Source: CAYWRO01 sp964460345 (GTDB lineage Bacteria; Planctomycetota; Phycisphaerae; Phycisphaerales; UBA1924). From it: a DNA stretch of 33,088 nucleotides. A program made the translations under genes and the position numbers. The DNA is taken from positions 1 to 33,088 of the forward strand of contig CAYWRO010000042.1 in the NCBI GenBank assembly GCA_964460345.1, read 5' to 3'. Every line of letters starts with the position of its first letter. Positions within the stretch are counted from its first letter, which is position 1. Below the pieces are notes generated by a model. That model did no database searches and was not told where the DNA came from. It saw only the letters and a list, made by a program, of their open reading frames with translations. Shown in pieces: positions 17,413-24,959 of this stretch.

Positions 17413-17441
17413 TTTTGCCACGGACAGACCCGTGGTACACT
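17413..17441 (+). promoter_or_regulatory. Candidate promoter for the methyltransferase gene
   Basis: TTTTGC (17413-17418) and TACACT (17436-17441) are 17 bp apart. The start would be about 95 nt upstream of the ATG at 17544, which has its own Shine-Dalgarno. The -10 matches the TACACT used before pyrR, pyrB and the DNA methyltransferase gene. Confidence 0.4.
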
Positions 17442-17543
17442 GACACGTCCATCGCGCTTCAGCGGCGAGGGCCTCTCGGCCGATATCGCAGCCTCACTCG
17501 GGGGAGCCCTGTCTCCTCTCATCAGCCCAGGAGGGCATCCATC

Positions 17544-18251
17544 ATGCGCGGCACGGGCACGAACGAGCTTTCTGATCAGGCGGACCGGGCGCACGGCGTC
17601 CACGGCGGCGGTGGTACAACGTCGCTGGCGGCTCCTGATTTCGAGACGATTTATGCGGAAGCCAACGGCAGCATGGAGGCGGTTCCATGGGCCGATGGCC
17701 GCCCCTGCCCCGCCCTGATCAACTGGCTCAATGTTCTTGGGCCGGCCACGATCCGCGCCGGGGCGCGGGTTGCCGTGGTCGGGTGCGGCCTGGGCGACGA
17801 CGCCGCGGCCTTGGCGAGCCGGGGGTACGACGTGGTCGCGTTTGATGCTTCGGCGACGGCGATCGAGTGGGCGAAGCGCCGGTTTCCGCAGCTGCGCGAG
17901 TCGTTCATGCAGGCGGACCTGTTTGAGCTGCCGGCGCGGCTGAGGCACCGGTTCGACTTCGTGGCGGAGGTATATACCCTGCAATCGATCGATCCGGCGC
18001 GGCGCGAGGAGGCGGCTGGGGCGATCACGTCTCTGGCCGCGGCACACGGGGTGATCCTCGCGGTGGCTACGGCGCGCAGCGGCGATCAGCCGCTCGAGGA
18101 GGTGGCTGGACCGCCGTGGCCGTTGACGGTGTCTGAGTTGGAGGGGGTGTTTGCGCGGGCGGGCTGGCGTCCATCGGGCTCGGTGGCCGAGTTCGACGAC
18201 GATGAGAACCCGCCGGTGCGACGGCTGCGTGCGGCGTTCGTGCATGGCTGA
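17544..18251 (+). CDS. Small class I SAM-dependent methyltransferase
   Basis: The 235-residue protein has a Rossmann-type SAM domain. Motif I is VAVVGCGLG (77-85), then DVVAFDASATAIEWAKRRF (acidic ribose-binding Asp101 in motif II region), and FMQADLFELP (motif III). FDFVAEVYTLQSID is the motif IV region. The general look resembles thiopurine methyltransferase-like or Methyltransf_25-type enzymes. The substrate cannot be deduced. The first 30 residues are Gly-rich and likely disordered. I chose the ATG at 17544 because AGGAGG lies 9 nt upstream and the in-frame sequence before it has no homology. It runs in the same direction as pyrB but has its own promoter candidate. Confidence 0.8.
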   Translation: MRGTGTNELSDQADRAHGVHGGGGTTSLAAPDFETIYAEANGSMEAVPWADGRPCPALINWLNVLGPATIRAGARVAVVGCGLGDDAAALASRGYDVVAFDASATAIEWAKRRFPQLRESFMQADLFELPARLRHRFDFVAEVYTLQSIDPARREEAAGAITSLAAAHGVILAVATARSGDQPLEEVAGPPWPLTVSELEGVFARAGWRPSGSVAEFDDDENPPVRRLRAAFVHG

Positions 18252-18652
18252 CTCAAAACGGTAAAGGTAAAGGCGCACCGGAGCTGTGAAGCCCCGGTGC
18301 ACCGTCTGGATGCGCTTGACGCTTCCTTGATGCGACTCGAGGGTTCGGCCATTGCCCGGGCCGTCGGGAGCCGATCATGGTGGTGATTGGCTTGCTTTGC
18401 AGATCTGCGGTTCGACGCGTCGTTTTGTGTCCGGATGCCGGACGGTCAGGGGTTCAGGTGAACTCGTGAAACGATGGAAGGCCTTCCACAATTGGGTGCG
18501 CGGCGCGCTTCGGGCGCGCAGGCGGCGCCGTTTTGGTGCGCGTGATTCGCGCATGTGCGGAGCCCTGCTGGAGTTACGATTTTTGAGATTTTTTCTTTCG
18601 CCGGGTGCGTGCGTGACACTCCTGCGCGCGCCAGACGTTCCGCCAGCGCCGC
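18252..18652. other. Convergent gap, no gene seen
   Basis: This 401-bp stretch separates two gene ends. It holds an imperfectly placed 7-bp inverted repeat (18275-18281 with 18294-18300, 12-nt loop) about 25 nt after the methyltransferase stop, possibly a weak terminator. It also has a GCGCGC stem (18503-18508 with 18514-18519). A T-rich run lies at about 18580-18600. The open frame 18352-18693 has an implausible Arg/Pro-rich product and overlaps the glycosyltransferase end. Confidence 0.5.
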
Positions 18653-20221
18653 TCAATCCTCCGCCGCGGCGTTGGTTCCGCGGTAGGCCGTGAAGGCGTA
18701 GTCACGGACAGCATCCGCATGAATCGGCGCAACAAGCCGTCTCGCGAGTGCTTCCGCGACACAGGTTCGCTCATCGATCACCGCATCGTGTCGCAGGACC
18801 AGGACGGTGGGCGGTTCAAACTCAAGCTGGTTTGAAGCGGCGAGCCGGCGCTCCCACTTCACATCGATTTTCCGTCCCTGCTGTGCCGCGGCTTGCTGCG
18901 CGTAGAGCAGGGTCTCCGGCACTGCTTCGATCAACGAGTCGGCGAAGACGACCGCCCCGTCCGGCAGGGTTTCGGCGAGTCGCCGGCCTGCATCGCGCCC
19001 AGAGCGGCTCTCCCGCTGCCGTTCGGAGAGCGGCACCCACGCCGCGGCGGCGATCAGCAGCAGCGCTGCCCATGCCCAGCCGCGTCCGAGCAGCATGAGG
19101 CGGGCAATCTTTCGCCGCAAAGGGAGAAAGCCGTCGGGCACGATGCACACGCCGCGAACGACGTATCCGACGAGCAGCGGCACGAAGACGGCGGCGGGCA
19201 TGACGTAGCGGTGATTGCCCGTCCCCAGCAGCATGTAGGCGACCACGGTGACGGCCCAGGCAAGGGCGAGGGCGCGTGCGAAGTCGTGGGCCCGCCGGGC
19301 GTCCGCGTCGGGGCCGATGCGTCCCTCCAGGCGCGCATCAGGTCCCCACGGGAAGACCAGCGCGAGTGAGGCGGGCATCGCGGCGATAAACGCGGCAACC
19401 GGGAGGGCGGCGATCTGGCCGAGGCGATCGAGCCGCCAGAGCTGCCCGCCGACCTCCGCCCCGGCGGTCGAGGTGAGCCAGGAGGGGGGTCCGAACGGCA
19501 TGAGCGCCGCCAGGGCCGCCGCGGCGCCTGCGACGAGCATGACGGCCAATCGCCAGTCGGCGAGGATGTGCCATTGAGCGACAGCGGCTCGCCCGGATTC
19601 GCTGTCGCGCTGCCGCCCGACAATCGGCGCGGCGATGAGGACGGCAAGGAGGGCGGGGAAGGCGACTGGACCCTTGGCCATGACCATGACGAACACGCCC
19701 GCAGCGCCCAGGAGCACCAGGGCGCCGGCGCGCACGCCGCGGGCGGCGCCGATGAGAAGGGTGAGTGCGGAGAAGCAGGCTGCTTGTGCGCCGAGCTGAT
19801 GCAGCGATTCGATTTCGGCACTGCGAGCGGGCGACCAGAACCACGGCATCAGCGCGTGGGCGAGGCCGGCGGGCAGTCCCCACTCGGGTCCAAACCATCG
19901 GCGCGCAAAGACGAGGGAGAGCATCGCGCCGAGAGTCATGCAGATCGCGGAGGGGAGGCGAGCGCTGAACTCGCTCTCGCCGAGAAGGTGGGCGCTTGCG
20001 CCGATGAGAATCGGCAGGCCCGGCGGCTTGGTGAGATACGGCTGGCCGAACAGCTCCATGCGCATCCAGTCGCCGGTGTCCGCCATGGTCCAGCCTGGGA
20101 TGGCACGGTGCCCCTCCGTCTGAGCGAAGCCGGATGAGCCGAGCAAGGGAAGGAAGATCGCCGCGCAAACGGTCGCGACGACGGCAGCCTGCATCAGCAA
20201 CGAGCACCGCGGCGAGTCCAT
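18653..20221 (-). CDS. ArnT/PMT-like membrane glycosyltransferase (GT39/GT83-type)
   Basis: This is a polytopic inner-membrane enzyme of the GT-C fold, which transfers a sugar from a polyprenyl-phosphate donor. The 522 residues begin with a hydrophobic helix. A luminal loop follows with TEGHRA (about 35-40) and GDWMRMELFGQPYLTKPPG (about 50-68). The acidic first-loop site plus YLTKPPG is the family hallmark. Roughly ten more hydrophobic segments follow, with RYVMPAAVFVPLLVGYVV towards the end, and a soluble C-terminal domain of about 110 residues. The acceptor (lipid A, protein or other glycan) cannot be told. It is divergent from recR. No Shine-Dalgarno precedes the ATG; a TACCAT box does. 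Confidence 0.85.
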   Translation of the reverse strand: MDSPRCSLLMQAAVVATVCAAIFLPLLGSSGFAQTEGHRAIPGWTMADTGDWMRMELFGQPYLTKPPGLPILIGASAHLLGESEFSARLPSAICMTLGAMLSLVFARRWFGPEWGLPAGLAHALMPWFWSPARSAEIESLHQLGAQAACFSALTLLIGAARGVRAGALVLLGAAGVFVMVMAKGPVAFPALLAVLIAAPIVGRQRDSESGRAAVAQWHILADWRLAVMLVAGAAAALAALMPFGPPSWLTSTAGAEVGGQLWRLDRLGQIAALPVAAFIAAMPASLALVFPWGPDARLEGRIGPDADARRAHDFARALALAWAVTVVAYMLLGTGNHRYVMPAAVFVPLLVGYVVRGVCIVPDGFLPLRRKIARLMLLGRGWAWAALLLIAAAAWVPLSERQRESRSGRDAGRRLAETLPDGAVVFADSLIEAVPETLLYAQQAAAQQGRKIDVKWERRLAASNQLEFEPPTVLVLRHDAVIDERTCVAEALARRLVAPIHADAVRDYAFTAYRGTNAAAED

Positions 20222-20229
20222 GAAGGCCG

Positions 20230-20235
20230 ATGGTA
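20230..20235 (-). promoter_or_regulatory. -10-like TACCAT before the ArnT-like gene
   Basis: On the minus strand TACCAT ends 8 nt before the ATG at 20221. With no Shine-Dalgarno, it fits the leaderless pattern seen at five other genes in the window. Confidence 0.35.
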
Positions 20236-20293
20236 CCCGCTGGCCTCCTCCGTCGAGCCGGCGGTCAATGCGGGGGCGAGGGTGGCCGGCTCA

Positions 20294-20299
20294 TACAAT
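20294..20299 (+). promoter_or_regulatory. -10-like TACAAT just before recR
   Basis: TACAAT, one base off consensus, ends 5 nt before the recR ATG at 20305. There is no Shine-Dalgarno. It supports both the chosen start and a leaderless transcript. Confidence 0.45.
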
Positions 20300-20304
20300 G
20301 TGGT

Positions 20305-20979
20305 ATGGCCCAAGCGCGCAAGGAGAACGCCCGATCAACCGCCCCTGCCGGCTCGTCCGCGGCGTATCCGGAATCTGTCGAGCGCCTGATCGATGAGTTT
20401 GCCCGCCTGCCGGGGATCGGCCGCCGCAGCGCTGAACGACTGGCCTTTCACATCCTCAAGGCCACGGAGCCGGAGGCGATGCGGTTGGCGCGAGCCATCG
20501 CGGATGTGAAGCGCAACGTGCGTCACTGCTCGATCTGCTTCAACCTGGCGGACGCCGATCCGTGCGCCATCTGCGCCTCGTCCGTGCGCGACCAGAGCGT
20601 GGTCATGGTGGTGGAGCAGCCGAAGGACCTGATCACGATCGAGCAGACGGGCATGTACCGCGGCATCTACCACGTGCTCATGGGGCGGATCAGCCCGCTC
20701 GACGGTGTGGGGCCGGGCGACATCACGATCGCGGAGCTCTTGCGTCGGATCGACGATCCAACGCACAACGCCGGTGTGACGCCGATCAACGAGGTTGTGC
20801 TGGCCCTTAACCCGACACTGGAGGGGGACGGGACGACGCTGTACCTGGCCGAGCAGCTCGCTTCGCGAAAGGTCCGCGTGACGCGCCTCGCCCGAGGCTT
20901 GCCAACGGGATCGACGCTGGAGTTTGCGAACAAGGCTGTTCTGGCGGATGCGATCGAGGGACGGCGCCCGATGGACTGA
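20305..20979 (+). CDS. recR: Recombination mediator RecR
   Basis: RecR works with RecO (and RecF) to load RecA at gaps. The 224 residues contain the helix-hairpin-helix region with LPGIGRRSAERLAF (35-48). The C4 zinc motif is CSIC...CAIC (Cys75, 78, 87, 90). The Toprim domain starts at VVMVVEQPKDL (about 99) and includes MGRISPLDGVGPGDI. The conserved ARGLPTGSTLEFANKAVL segment is near the end. The open frame extends upstream to 20230, but the ATG at 20305 gives the normal length and follows a -10-like box. dnaX, the common neighbour, is not here. Confidence 0.96.
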   Translation: MAQARKENARSTAPAGSSAAYPESVERLIDEFARLPGIGRRSAERLAFHILKATEPEAMRLARAIADVKRNVRHCSICFNLADADPCAICASSVRDQSVVMVVEQPKDLITIEQTGMYRGIYHVLMGRISPLDGVGPGDITIAELLRRIDDPTHNAGVTPINEVVLALNPTLEGDGTTLYLAEQLASRKVRVTRLARGLPTGSTLEFANKAVLADAIEGRRPMD

Positions 20980-21013
20980 CGGGAGCCGCGTTGCGAGCGG
21001 AAGCGTCGCCGCT

Positions 21014-21334
21014 TCAGGCAGCCATGCGCTGCGGGCGGTTCAGGACAAGGCCGATGCGGAAGCGATCGCCCTCTTCGGCGCAGCGCACCGCGCGGGCTTC
21101 GGTCCAGGTCTGACCGGAACCATAGAAGATGGTGACGAACATGCCGGGCTGAATGGCGCAGCGGGCGTGCAGGCCGATGCCTTCCTCGCTGGTGTCGACC
21201 ATCTCAATCGGGGTGAGCCCGGCACGGCCGCGGCCGTCGGTGTAGACGGCGCGCGCGATGCCGCGGGCTGTTTCGCGCTGGAAGCGGCGGCGCTCGAAGG
21301 GGATCGGTGACGGTTCTGTCTCAGACCTCGACAT
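21014..21334 (-). CDS. PilZ-domain protein
   Basis: PilZ domains bind cyclic di-GMP and alter motility, surface or polymer functions. The 106 residues are almost only the domain. RRRFQR (15-20) supplies the Arg motif RxxxR, and DTSEEGIG (47-54) matches D/NxSxxG. Beta-strands follow (MFVTIFYGS, DRFRIGLVL). I chose the ATG at 21334, since the upstream in-frame part (to 21469) lacks homology; GGAG lies 9 nt before it. It lies 131 nt downstream of the DAHP synthase gene on the same strand. No diguanylate cyclase is nearby, so the pathway is unknown. Confidence 0.82.
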   Translation of the reverse strand: MSRSETEPSPIPFERRRFQRETARGIARAVYTDGRGRAGLTPIEMVDTSEEGIGLHARCAIQPGMFVTIFYGSGQTWTEARAVRCAEEGDRFRIGLVLNRPQRMAA

Positions 21335-21465
21335 CAGTGCGGCTCCGATGCGGGGTTCCGCCGAGAAGCGGCGGCCCCGTGTAGAGCCAGCATCGGCCTG
21401 AGATTGCCTGATCTTTATGATCCTGTCCCGGCGATGGCGACAGGAGGGGCGGCAGCGCCAGTCGG

Positions 21466-22884
21466 TCACCCATTCAAGGGAGGCAGTTCACGCGACATTC
21501 GATGGGCGAGCATGAAGGCGAGTTCGAGCGATTGCTCGTAGTTCAGCCGCGGATCACAGGGTGAGGCGTAGTTGCGGGTAAGGTCGGCCTCGGTGACGCC
21601 GGCGGCACCGCCGATGCACTCAGTGACATCTTCGCCGGTGAGCTCGAAGTGCACGCCGCCGAGGTGGGCTTCGTGACGTGTGAGGACGTCGCAGACAAGT
21701 TCCAGTTCGGCGGCGATGTCATCGAACGAGCGTGTTTTGATGCCATTGGCCGCTTTGAGCGCATTGCCGTGCATGGGATCGCAAACCCAGAGGACGCGCT
21801 TGCCTGCTCGACGGACGACCTCGACAAGGCGCGGCAGGCTCTCGGCGACGTTGGCCCTGCCCATGCGCGTGATGAGGACCAGCTTGCCCGGCTCGTTGGC
21901 CGGATTGAGGGTGTCGATGAGCCGGAGGAGTTCATCGGGCTGGGTGCGCTGGCTGAGCTTGACGCCGACGGGGTTTCGGATGCCGCGGAAGAACTCGATG
22001 TGGGCGCCATCGACGGCGCGTGTGCGGTCCCCGACCCATGGCAGGTGCGTGGTGAGGTTGTAGTAGCCGGGCCGGCGGGGGACGCGGCGGGTCTGGGCGC
22101 TCTCATAGAGGAGGTTCAGGCCCTCGTGGCTGGTGAAGAACTCCACGCGTGAGAGCTCTTCCACGCGCTTCTCGCCGAAGGCTTCCATGAAGCGGAGGCC
22201 GTCGGCAAGGCGCTCGCTGGTCAGCTCGTAGCGGCGGCGGAGTTCCGGGGTCAGGGCCGCGCGCTTGAGGAAGCCGAGATCCCAGTACTCGGGGTGGTGA
22301 GCATCGGCGAAGCCGCCCTCCAGAAGGGAGCGGATGAAGTTCAGCGTGAGGGCTGCGTGCTTGTACCCCTCGACCATGAGGTCGGGATCGGGCTCGCGCG
22401 CGGCGGGGTCGAAGTCGGTCCGGTTGACGAGGTCGCCGAAGTAGGAGGGGAGCGTGACCGACTTGCCATTGAGCTCCCGTGTCTCCGTCTGGCTGGACCG
22501 GGGCTTGGCATACTGGCCGGCGAGGCGACCCACCCGGATGACGGGCTTCTTGGACCCGTGCATCAGGACGATGGACATCTGGAGCAGAATTTTCAGCTTG
22601 TTGGTGATGATGTCCGGCCGGCAGTCGGCGAGGGTCTCTGCGCAGTCGCCGCCCTGCAGGAGGAAGCGCTTGCCCTGCTGGGCTTCGGCGATGAGGCTCT
22701 TGAGCCGCTCGATCTCCCAGGAGGTAACCAGGGGCGGCATGTCGGCCAGCCGGGCGACGGCGCGCTGAACGGCGTCGCGGTCGGGGTATACCACCTGGTG
22801 TGCCTGCAGGCGGCTCTGCCACGACATGGGATGCCACTGGGTGGCCTGCGGGAGTGTTTCTGGCGCGGTATCCACGGGTCGCAT
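21466..22884 (-). CDS. Class II 3-deoxy-7-phosphoheptulonate synthase (DAHP synthase)
   Basis: This enzyme joins phosphoenolpyruvate and erythrose 4-phosphate, the first step of the shikimate pathway. It is the plant/Mycobacterium type. The 472 residues have LQGGDCAET with the metal-binding Cys81, then IRVGRLAGQYAKPRS, GYYNLTTHLPWVGDRTR, CDPMHGNAL (metal His), HFELTGEDVTECIGG (metal Glu) and DPRLNYEQSLELA (metal Asp). I took the ATG at 22884, which has GGGGGAG about 5 nt upstream; the frame is open to 23124 but without homology. Erythrose 4-phosphate could come from the transketolase at 2533. No other aro gene is in the window. Gene names for class II vary (aroG, aroF), so I leave the symbol blank. 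Confidence 0.95.
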   Translation of the reverse strand: MRPVDTAPETLPQATQWHPMSWQSRLQAHQVVYPDRDAVQRAVARLADMPPLVTSWEIERLKSLIAEAQQGKRFLLQGGDCAETLADCRPDIITNKLKILLQMSIVLMHGSKKPVIRVGRLAGQYAKPRSSQTETRELNGKSVTLPSYFGDLVNRTDFDPAAREPDPDLMVEGYKHAALTLNFIRSLLEGGFADAHHPEYWDLGFLKRAALTPELRRRYELTSERLADGLRFMEAFGEKRVEELSRVEFFTSHEGLNLLYESAQTRRVPRRPGYYNLTTHLPWVGDRTRAVDGAHIEFFRGIRNPVGVKLSQRTQPDELLRLIDTLNPANEPGKLVLITRMGRANVAESLPRLVEVVRRAGKRVLWVCDPMHGNALKAANGIKTRSFDDIAAELELVCDVLTRHEAHLGGVHFELTGEDVTECIGGAAGVTEADLTRNYASPCDPRLNYEQSLELAFMLAHRMSRELPPLNG

Positions 22885-23242
22885 CGGTTCTCCCCCAAGA
22901 GGAGAATGGTACGTGTGCCGCGGCCGAGCGGCGACGATTCTGGGCGTTCTCCCCCACGTTTCGGGCACTGGATGAGCGCGTGAGAGGCTGGGCGGTTTTC
23001 TGCCCGCAAGTGGGGGGAAGCGGTGGTACGCGCGATTTGTGCGCGATCGTTCAAGTAAGAAAGTTGAGATGAAATTGGGGGAAAAACTCAATCCGAGTTC
23101 GTTGTGTGTCGATTCGGTTGGCACGTGTTATCCGTCCCCGCCTGGGGGCGGCAGCGAAGGGAGCCGGCAGCGGGCCCGGTCCTGATCGCTGGATAGGCGA
23201 ATGCACGGACGAACTGCCCGCAGAGACGAAGGAAGGTTTTTC
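22885..23242. other. Divergent region between DAHP synthase and histone-like genes
   Basis: No gene is seen in this 358-bp gap. GTTCTCCCCCA occurs at 22887-22897 and again at 22946-22956; on the minus strand the first copy overlaps the DAHP synthase ribosome site. A locally A/T-rich stretch at about 23050-23105 probably holds promoter elements. It includes a perfect AACTC/GAGTT inverted repeat (23085-23089 with 23095-23099). Confidence 0.45.
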
Positions 23243-23797
23243 ATGCCTGTGAAGACGAACAAGAACACGAAGAAGAACAGCCCGAAGCGTCGCACGACGA
23301 AGCGGGCGAGCACGACGCGGAAGCACGCCGCCAAGGCGCGCACCACCTCGTCGCGCAAGGGCACCGCTCGCAAGAGCACCGCTCGCAAGAGCACCGCTCG
23401 CAAGAGCACCGCTCGCAAGAGCACCGCCCGCAAGAGCACGGCTCGTAAGAGCGCGACTCGCAAGAGCGCGACCAGCAAGAGCACGGCCCGCAAGGCCCGC
23501 CCCGCCGCGAAGAAGAGCGCGGCGAAGAAGAGCACGGCTCGTCGGACGACGGCGCGCAAGGCCTCGACGGCCACCGCTCGTCGCACGACCAAGGCCCGTC
23601 GCACGACCGCCTCGAAGAAGGCGACGCCGGTCGCCAAGTCGACGCGGCGTCCCGCTCGCAAGAGCACCGTGAAGGCCAACACCACCCGTCGCACGAGCCG
23701 CAAGGCTGCGCCGAAGACCGCCGCGAAGCGCAACTTCCGCTTCAACGCCCGTCGCTCGTCGACCACGACTCGCCGCACGCTCCGCCGCGCGGCCTGA
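23243..23797 (+). CDS. Histone H1-like Lys/Arg/Ala/Thr-repeat protein
   Basis: The 184-residue product is extremely basic, with almost only Lys, Arg, Ala, Thr and Ser and no acidic residue I can find. Residues 38-82 are tandem ARKST pentapeptides, followed by variants such as ARRTTARK. This resembles the tails of eukaryotic histone H1 and bacterial H1-like proteins such as chlamydial Hc2. The likely role is non-specific DNA binding and nucleoid compaction in the cytoplasm, which is an inference. The ATG at 23243 has GGAAGG 6 nt upstream; an earlier in-frame ATG at 23201 is less likely. The end (KRNFRFNARR) is the only part with aromatic residues. A terminator follows. Confidence 0.8.
   Translation: MPVKTNKNTKKNSPKRRTTKRASTTRKHAAKARTTSSRKGTARKSTARKSTARKSTARKSTARKSTARKSATRKSATSKSTARKARPAAKKSAAKKSTARRTTARKASTATARRTTKARRTTASKKATPVAKSTRRPARKSTVKANTTRRTSRKAAPKTAAKRNFRFNARRSSTTTRRTLRRAA
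23354..23488 (+). repeat. Nine 15-bp in-frame tandem repeats
   Basis: The unit CGCAAGAGCACCGCT is repeated nine times, the second to fourth copies being identical. It encodes the ARKST pentapeptides of the histone-like protein. Near identity at synonymous sites suggests recent slippage or unequal crossover, so copy number may differ between strains. Confidence 0.9.
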
Positions 23798-23827
23798 GCG
23801 CAAACTTCAGACTTTTTCTCCGCATCG

Positions 23828-23863
23828 GCCGGCCGCTTCAGACTGAGGCGGCCGGCTTTTCCT
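23828..23863 (+). terminator. Rho-independent terminator of the histone-like gene
   Basis: A 13-bp stem with one G.U pair (23828-23840 with 23844-23856), loop GAC, is followed by TTTTCCTTT. It lies 30 nt after the stop codon. Confidence 0.9.
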
Positions 23864-23905
23864 TTGGTGCAGCAGGACCGCTCTTGAACGGGTCTGCTCA
23901 AGCGC

Positions 23906-23946
23906 AAAGAAAAGTCCCGTGCCGGGGAGGCGATCCGACACGGGAC
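23906..23946 (-). terminator. Minus-strand terminator without an obvious gene
   Basis: Read on the minus strand, GTCCCGTG and CACGGGAC (8-bp perfect stem, 23939-23946 with 23914-23921, 17-nt loop) are followed by TTTTCTTT. This is a fair intrinsic terminator pointing left. No minus-strand gene lies upstream of it before rpoN, whose stop is at 24960. Confidence 0.55.
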
Positions 23947-24226
23947 GGTCACTTGGGCAGGCCGCTCCGCGAGCCGCAGAGCGAAGCGCCCTATCCCACA
24001 CTCAGGGATAACTGTCCGATTCGCCGTCCTCCGCGGCAAGACAACGGCCGCAGCGGCACGCCGGGCCGGGCCGCTTATGGCGCTTCGGCAAGCGCCTGCC
24101 GCGGCGGGGGTGCGGAAACACGGTCGCGGCCGCTATGATCGGACATTATCGGAACCAATGGCTCTTGGGGGGCTGAGCAGGCCAGCGGACGATGGTGTCT
24201 CCCCAAACGCTTCCTGGAACTCACGC

Positions 24227-24910
24227 ATGGACGTTCGCGTCATCAGCATCGGCGCTCTGGCGGCGCATCCCCTGTGGAAGGAAACGGCGCCCGTCCGCAC
24301 GGGCCACGCCACAACTTCGCTTATCCGGACGCGCGACAAGGTGATTCTGGTCGATCCAGGACTGCCGGAGGCGGCGATCGCAGCGCGGCTCGGTGAACGG
24401 ACCGGGCTGCGAGTCGGCGATGTGACACACGTCTTTCTGACCAGCTTTCAGCCGGATACACGCCGCGGCATCATGGCGTTTCCGGATGCGACGTGGTGGG
24501 TGAGCCAGGATGAGCGCGAGGCGATCGGGGTTCCCCTGATCGGTGAGCTGCAACGCATCAGCCAGGAGAGCGAGGATGACGAGCTGATCAACGCGCTGGA
24601 GACGGATGTGGCGATCCTGCGCCGCTGCGAGCCCGCACCGGATCGGCTGGCCGATGGCGTTGACGTATTCCCGCTTCACGGCGTGACGCCGGGGCTGACC
24701 GGGCTGATTGTCTCCGAGGCGCAGCGGACGACGCTGGTGTGCGGCGATGCGATCGCGACGGTCGAGCATCTGGAGCGCGGACAGGTGCTGCCGCGGTGCG
24801 CGGATGTGGACAAGGCGCGGGAGTCGTTTTCGGAAGCGATTGAGATTGCGGACCGGCTGATTCTGGGGCGGGATAACTGGGTGTTCAGCCCGATGAAGAG
24901 AGGCATGTAA
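24227..24910 (+). CDS. Metallo-beta-lactamase-fold protein lacking metal ligands
   Basis: The fold is recognisable from TGHATTSLIRTRDKVILVDPG (26-45), VTHVFLTSFQPDTRRG (67-81), HGVTPGLTGLIV and LVCGDAIATVEHL. The catalytic signature THxHxDH is here TSFQPDT: three histidines are replaced by Ser73, Gln75 and Thr78, while Asp77 stays. The TPGH histidine is Leu157, and the terminal GHD is GRD (214-216). Asp174 is kept. So it is probably a non-enzymatic homologue; its role is unknown. The frame is intact with no sign of decay, arguing for a selected function. I chose the ATG at 24227, since homology begins at VRVISIG; upstream in-frame ATGs at 24158 and 24077 are possible. It converges on rpoN, 49 nt away. 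Confidence 0.85.
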   Translation: MDVRVISIGALAAHPLWKETAPVRTGHATTSLIRTRDKVILVDPGLPEAAIAARLGERTGLRVGDVTHVFLTSFQPDTRRGIMAFPDATWWVSQDEREAIGVPLIGELQRISQESEDDELINALETDVAILRRCEPAPDRLADGVDVFPLHGVTPGLTGLIVSEAQRTTLVCGDAIATVEHLERGQVLPRCADVDKARESFSEAIEIADRLILGRDNWVFSPMKRGM

Positions 24911-24959
24911 CGCGGGATCGGACCTGGGGCGCGCGACGCTCCGAGGCCGCCGCTCCCTC

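Larger units (their letters stand above)
23798..24226. other. Intergenic region before the metallo-beta-lactamase-fold gene
   Basis: Besides the two terminator-like hairpins, this 429-bp region has TCAGGGATAACTG at 24002-24014, also present at 8796-8808. A TATGAT box at 24135-24140 could be the -10 for the downstream gene. In-frame ATGs at 24077 and 24158 could extend that gene, but the added residues show no homology. A minus-strand small RNA ending at 23914 is possible. Confidence 0.45.

Noticed and set aside
16302..18302. 666-codon frame antisense to pyrB and the methyltransferase
   Set aside because: Arg/Pro/His-rich shadow covering two clear genes and their gap.
18352..18693. 113-codon frame in the convergent gap
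   Set aside because: Arg/Pro-rich product, no ribosome site, and it overlaps the end of the ArnT-like gene.
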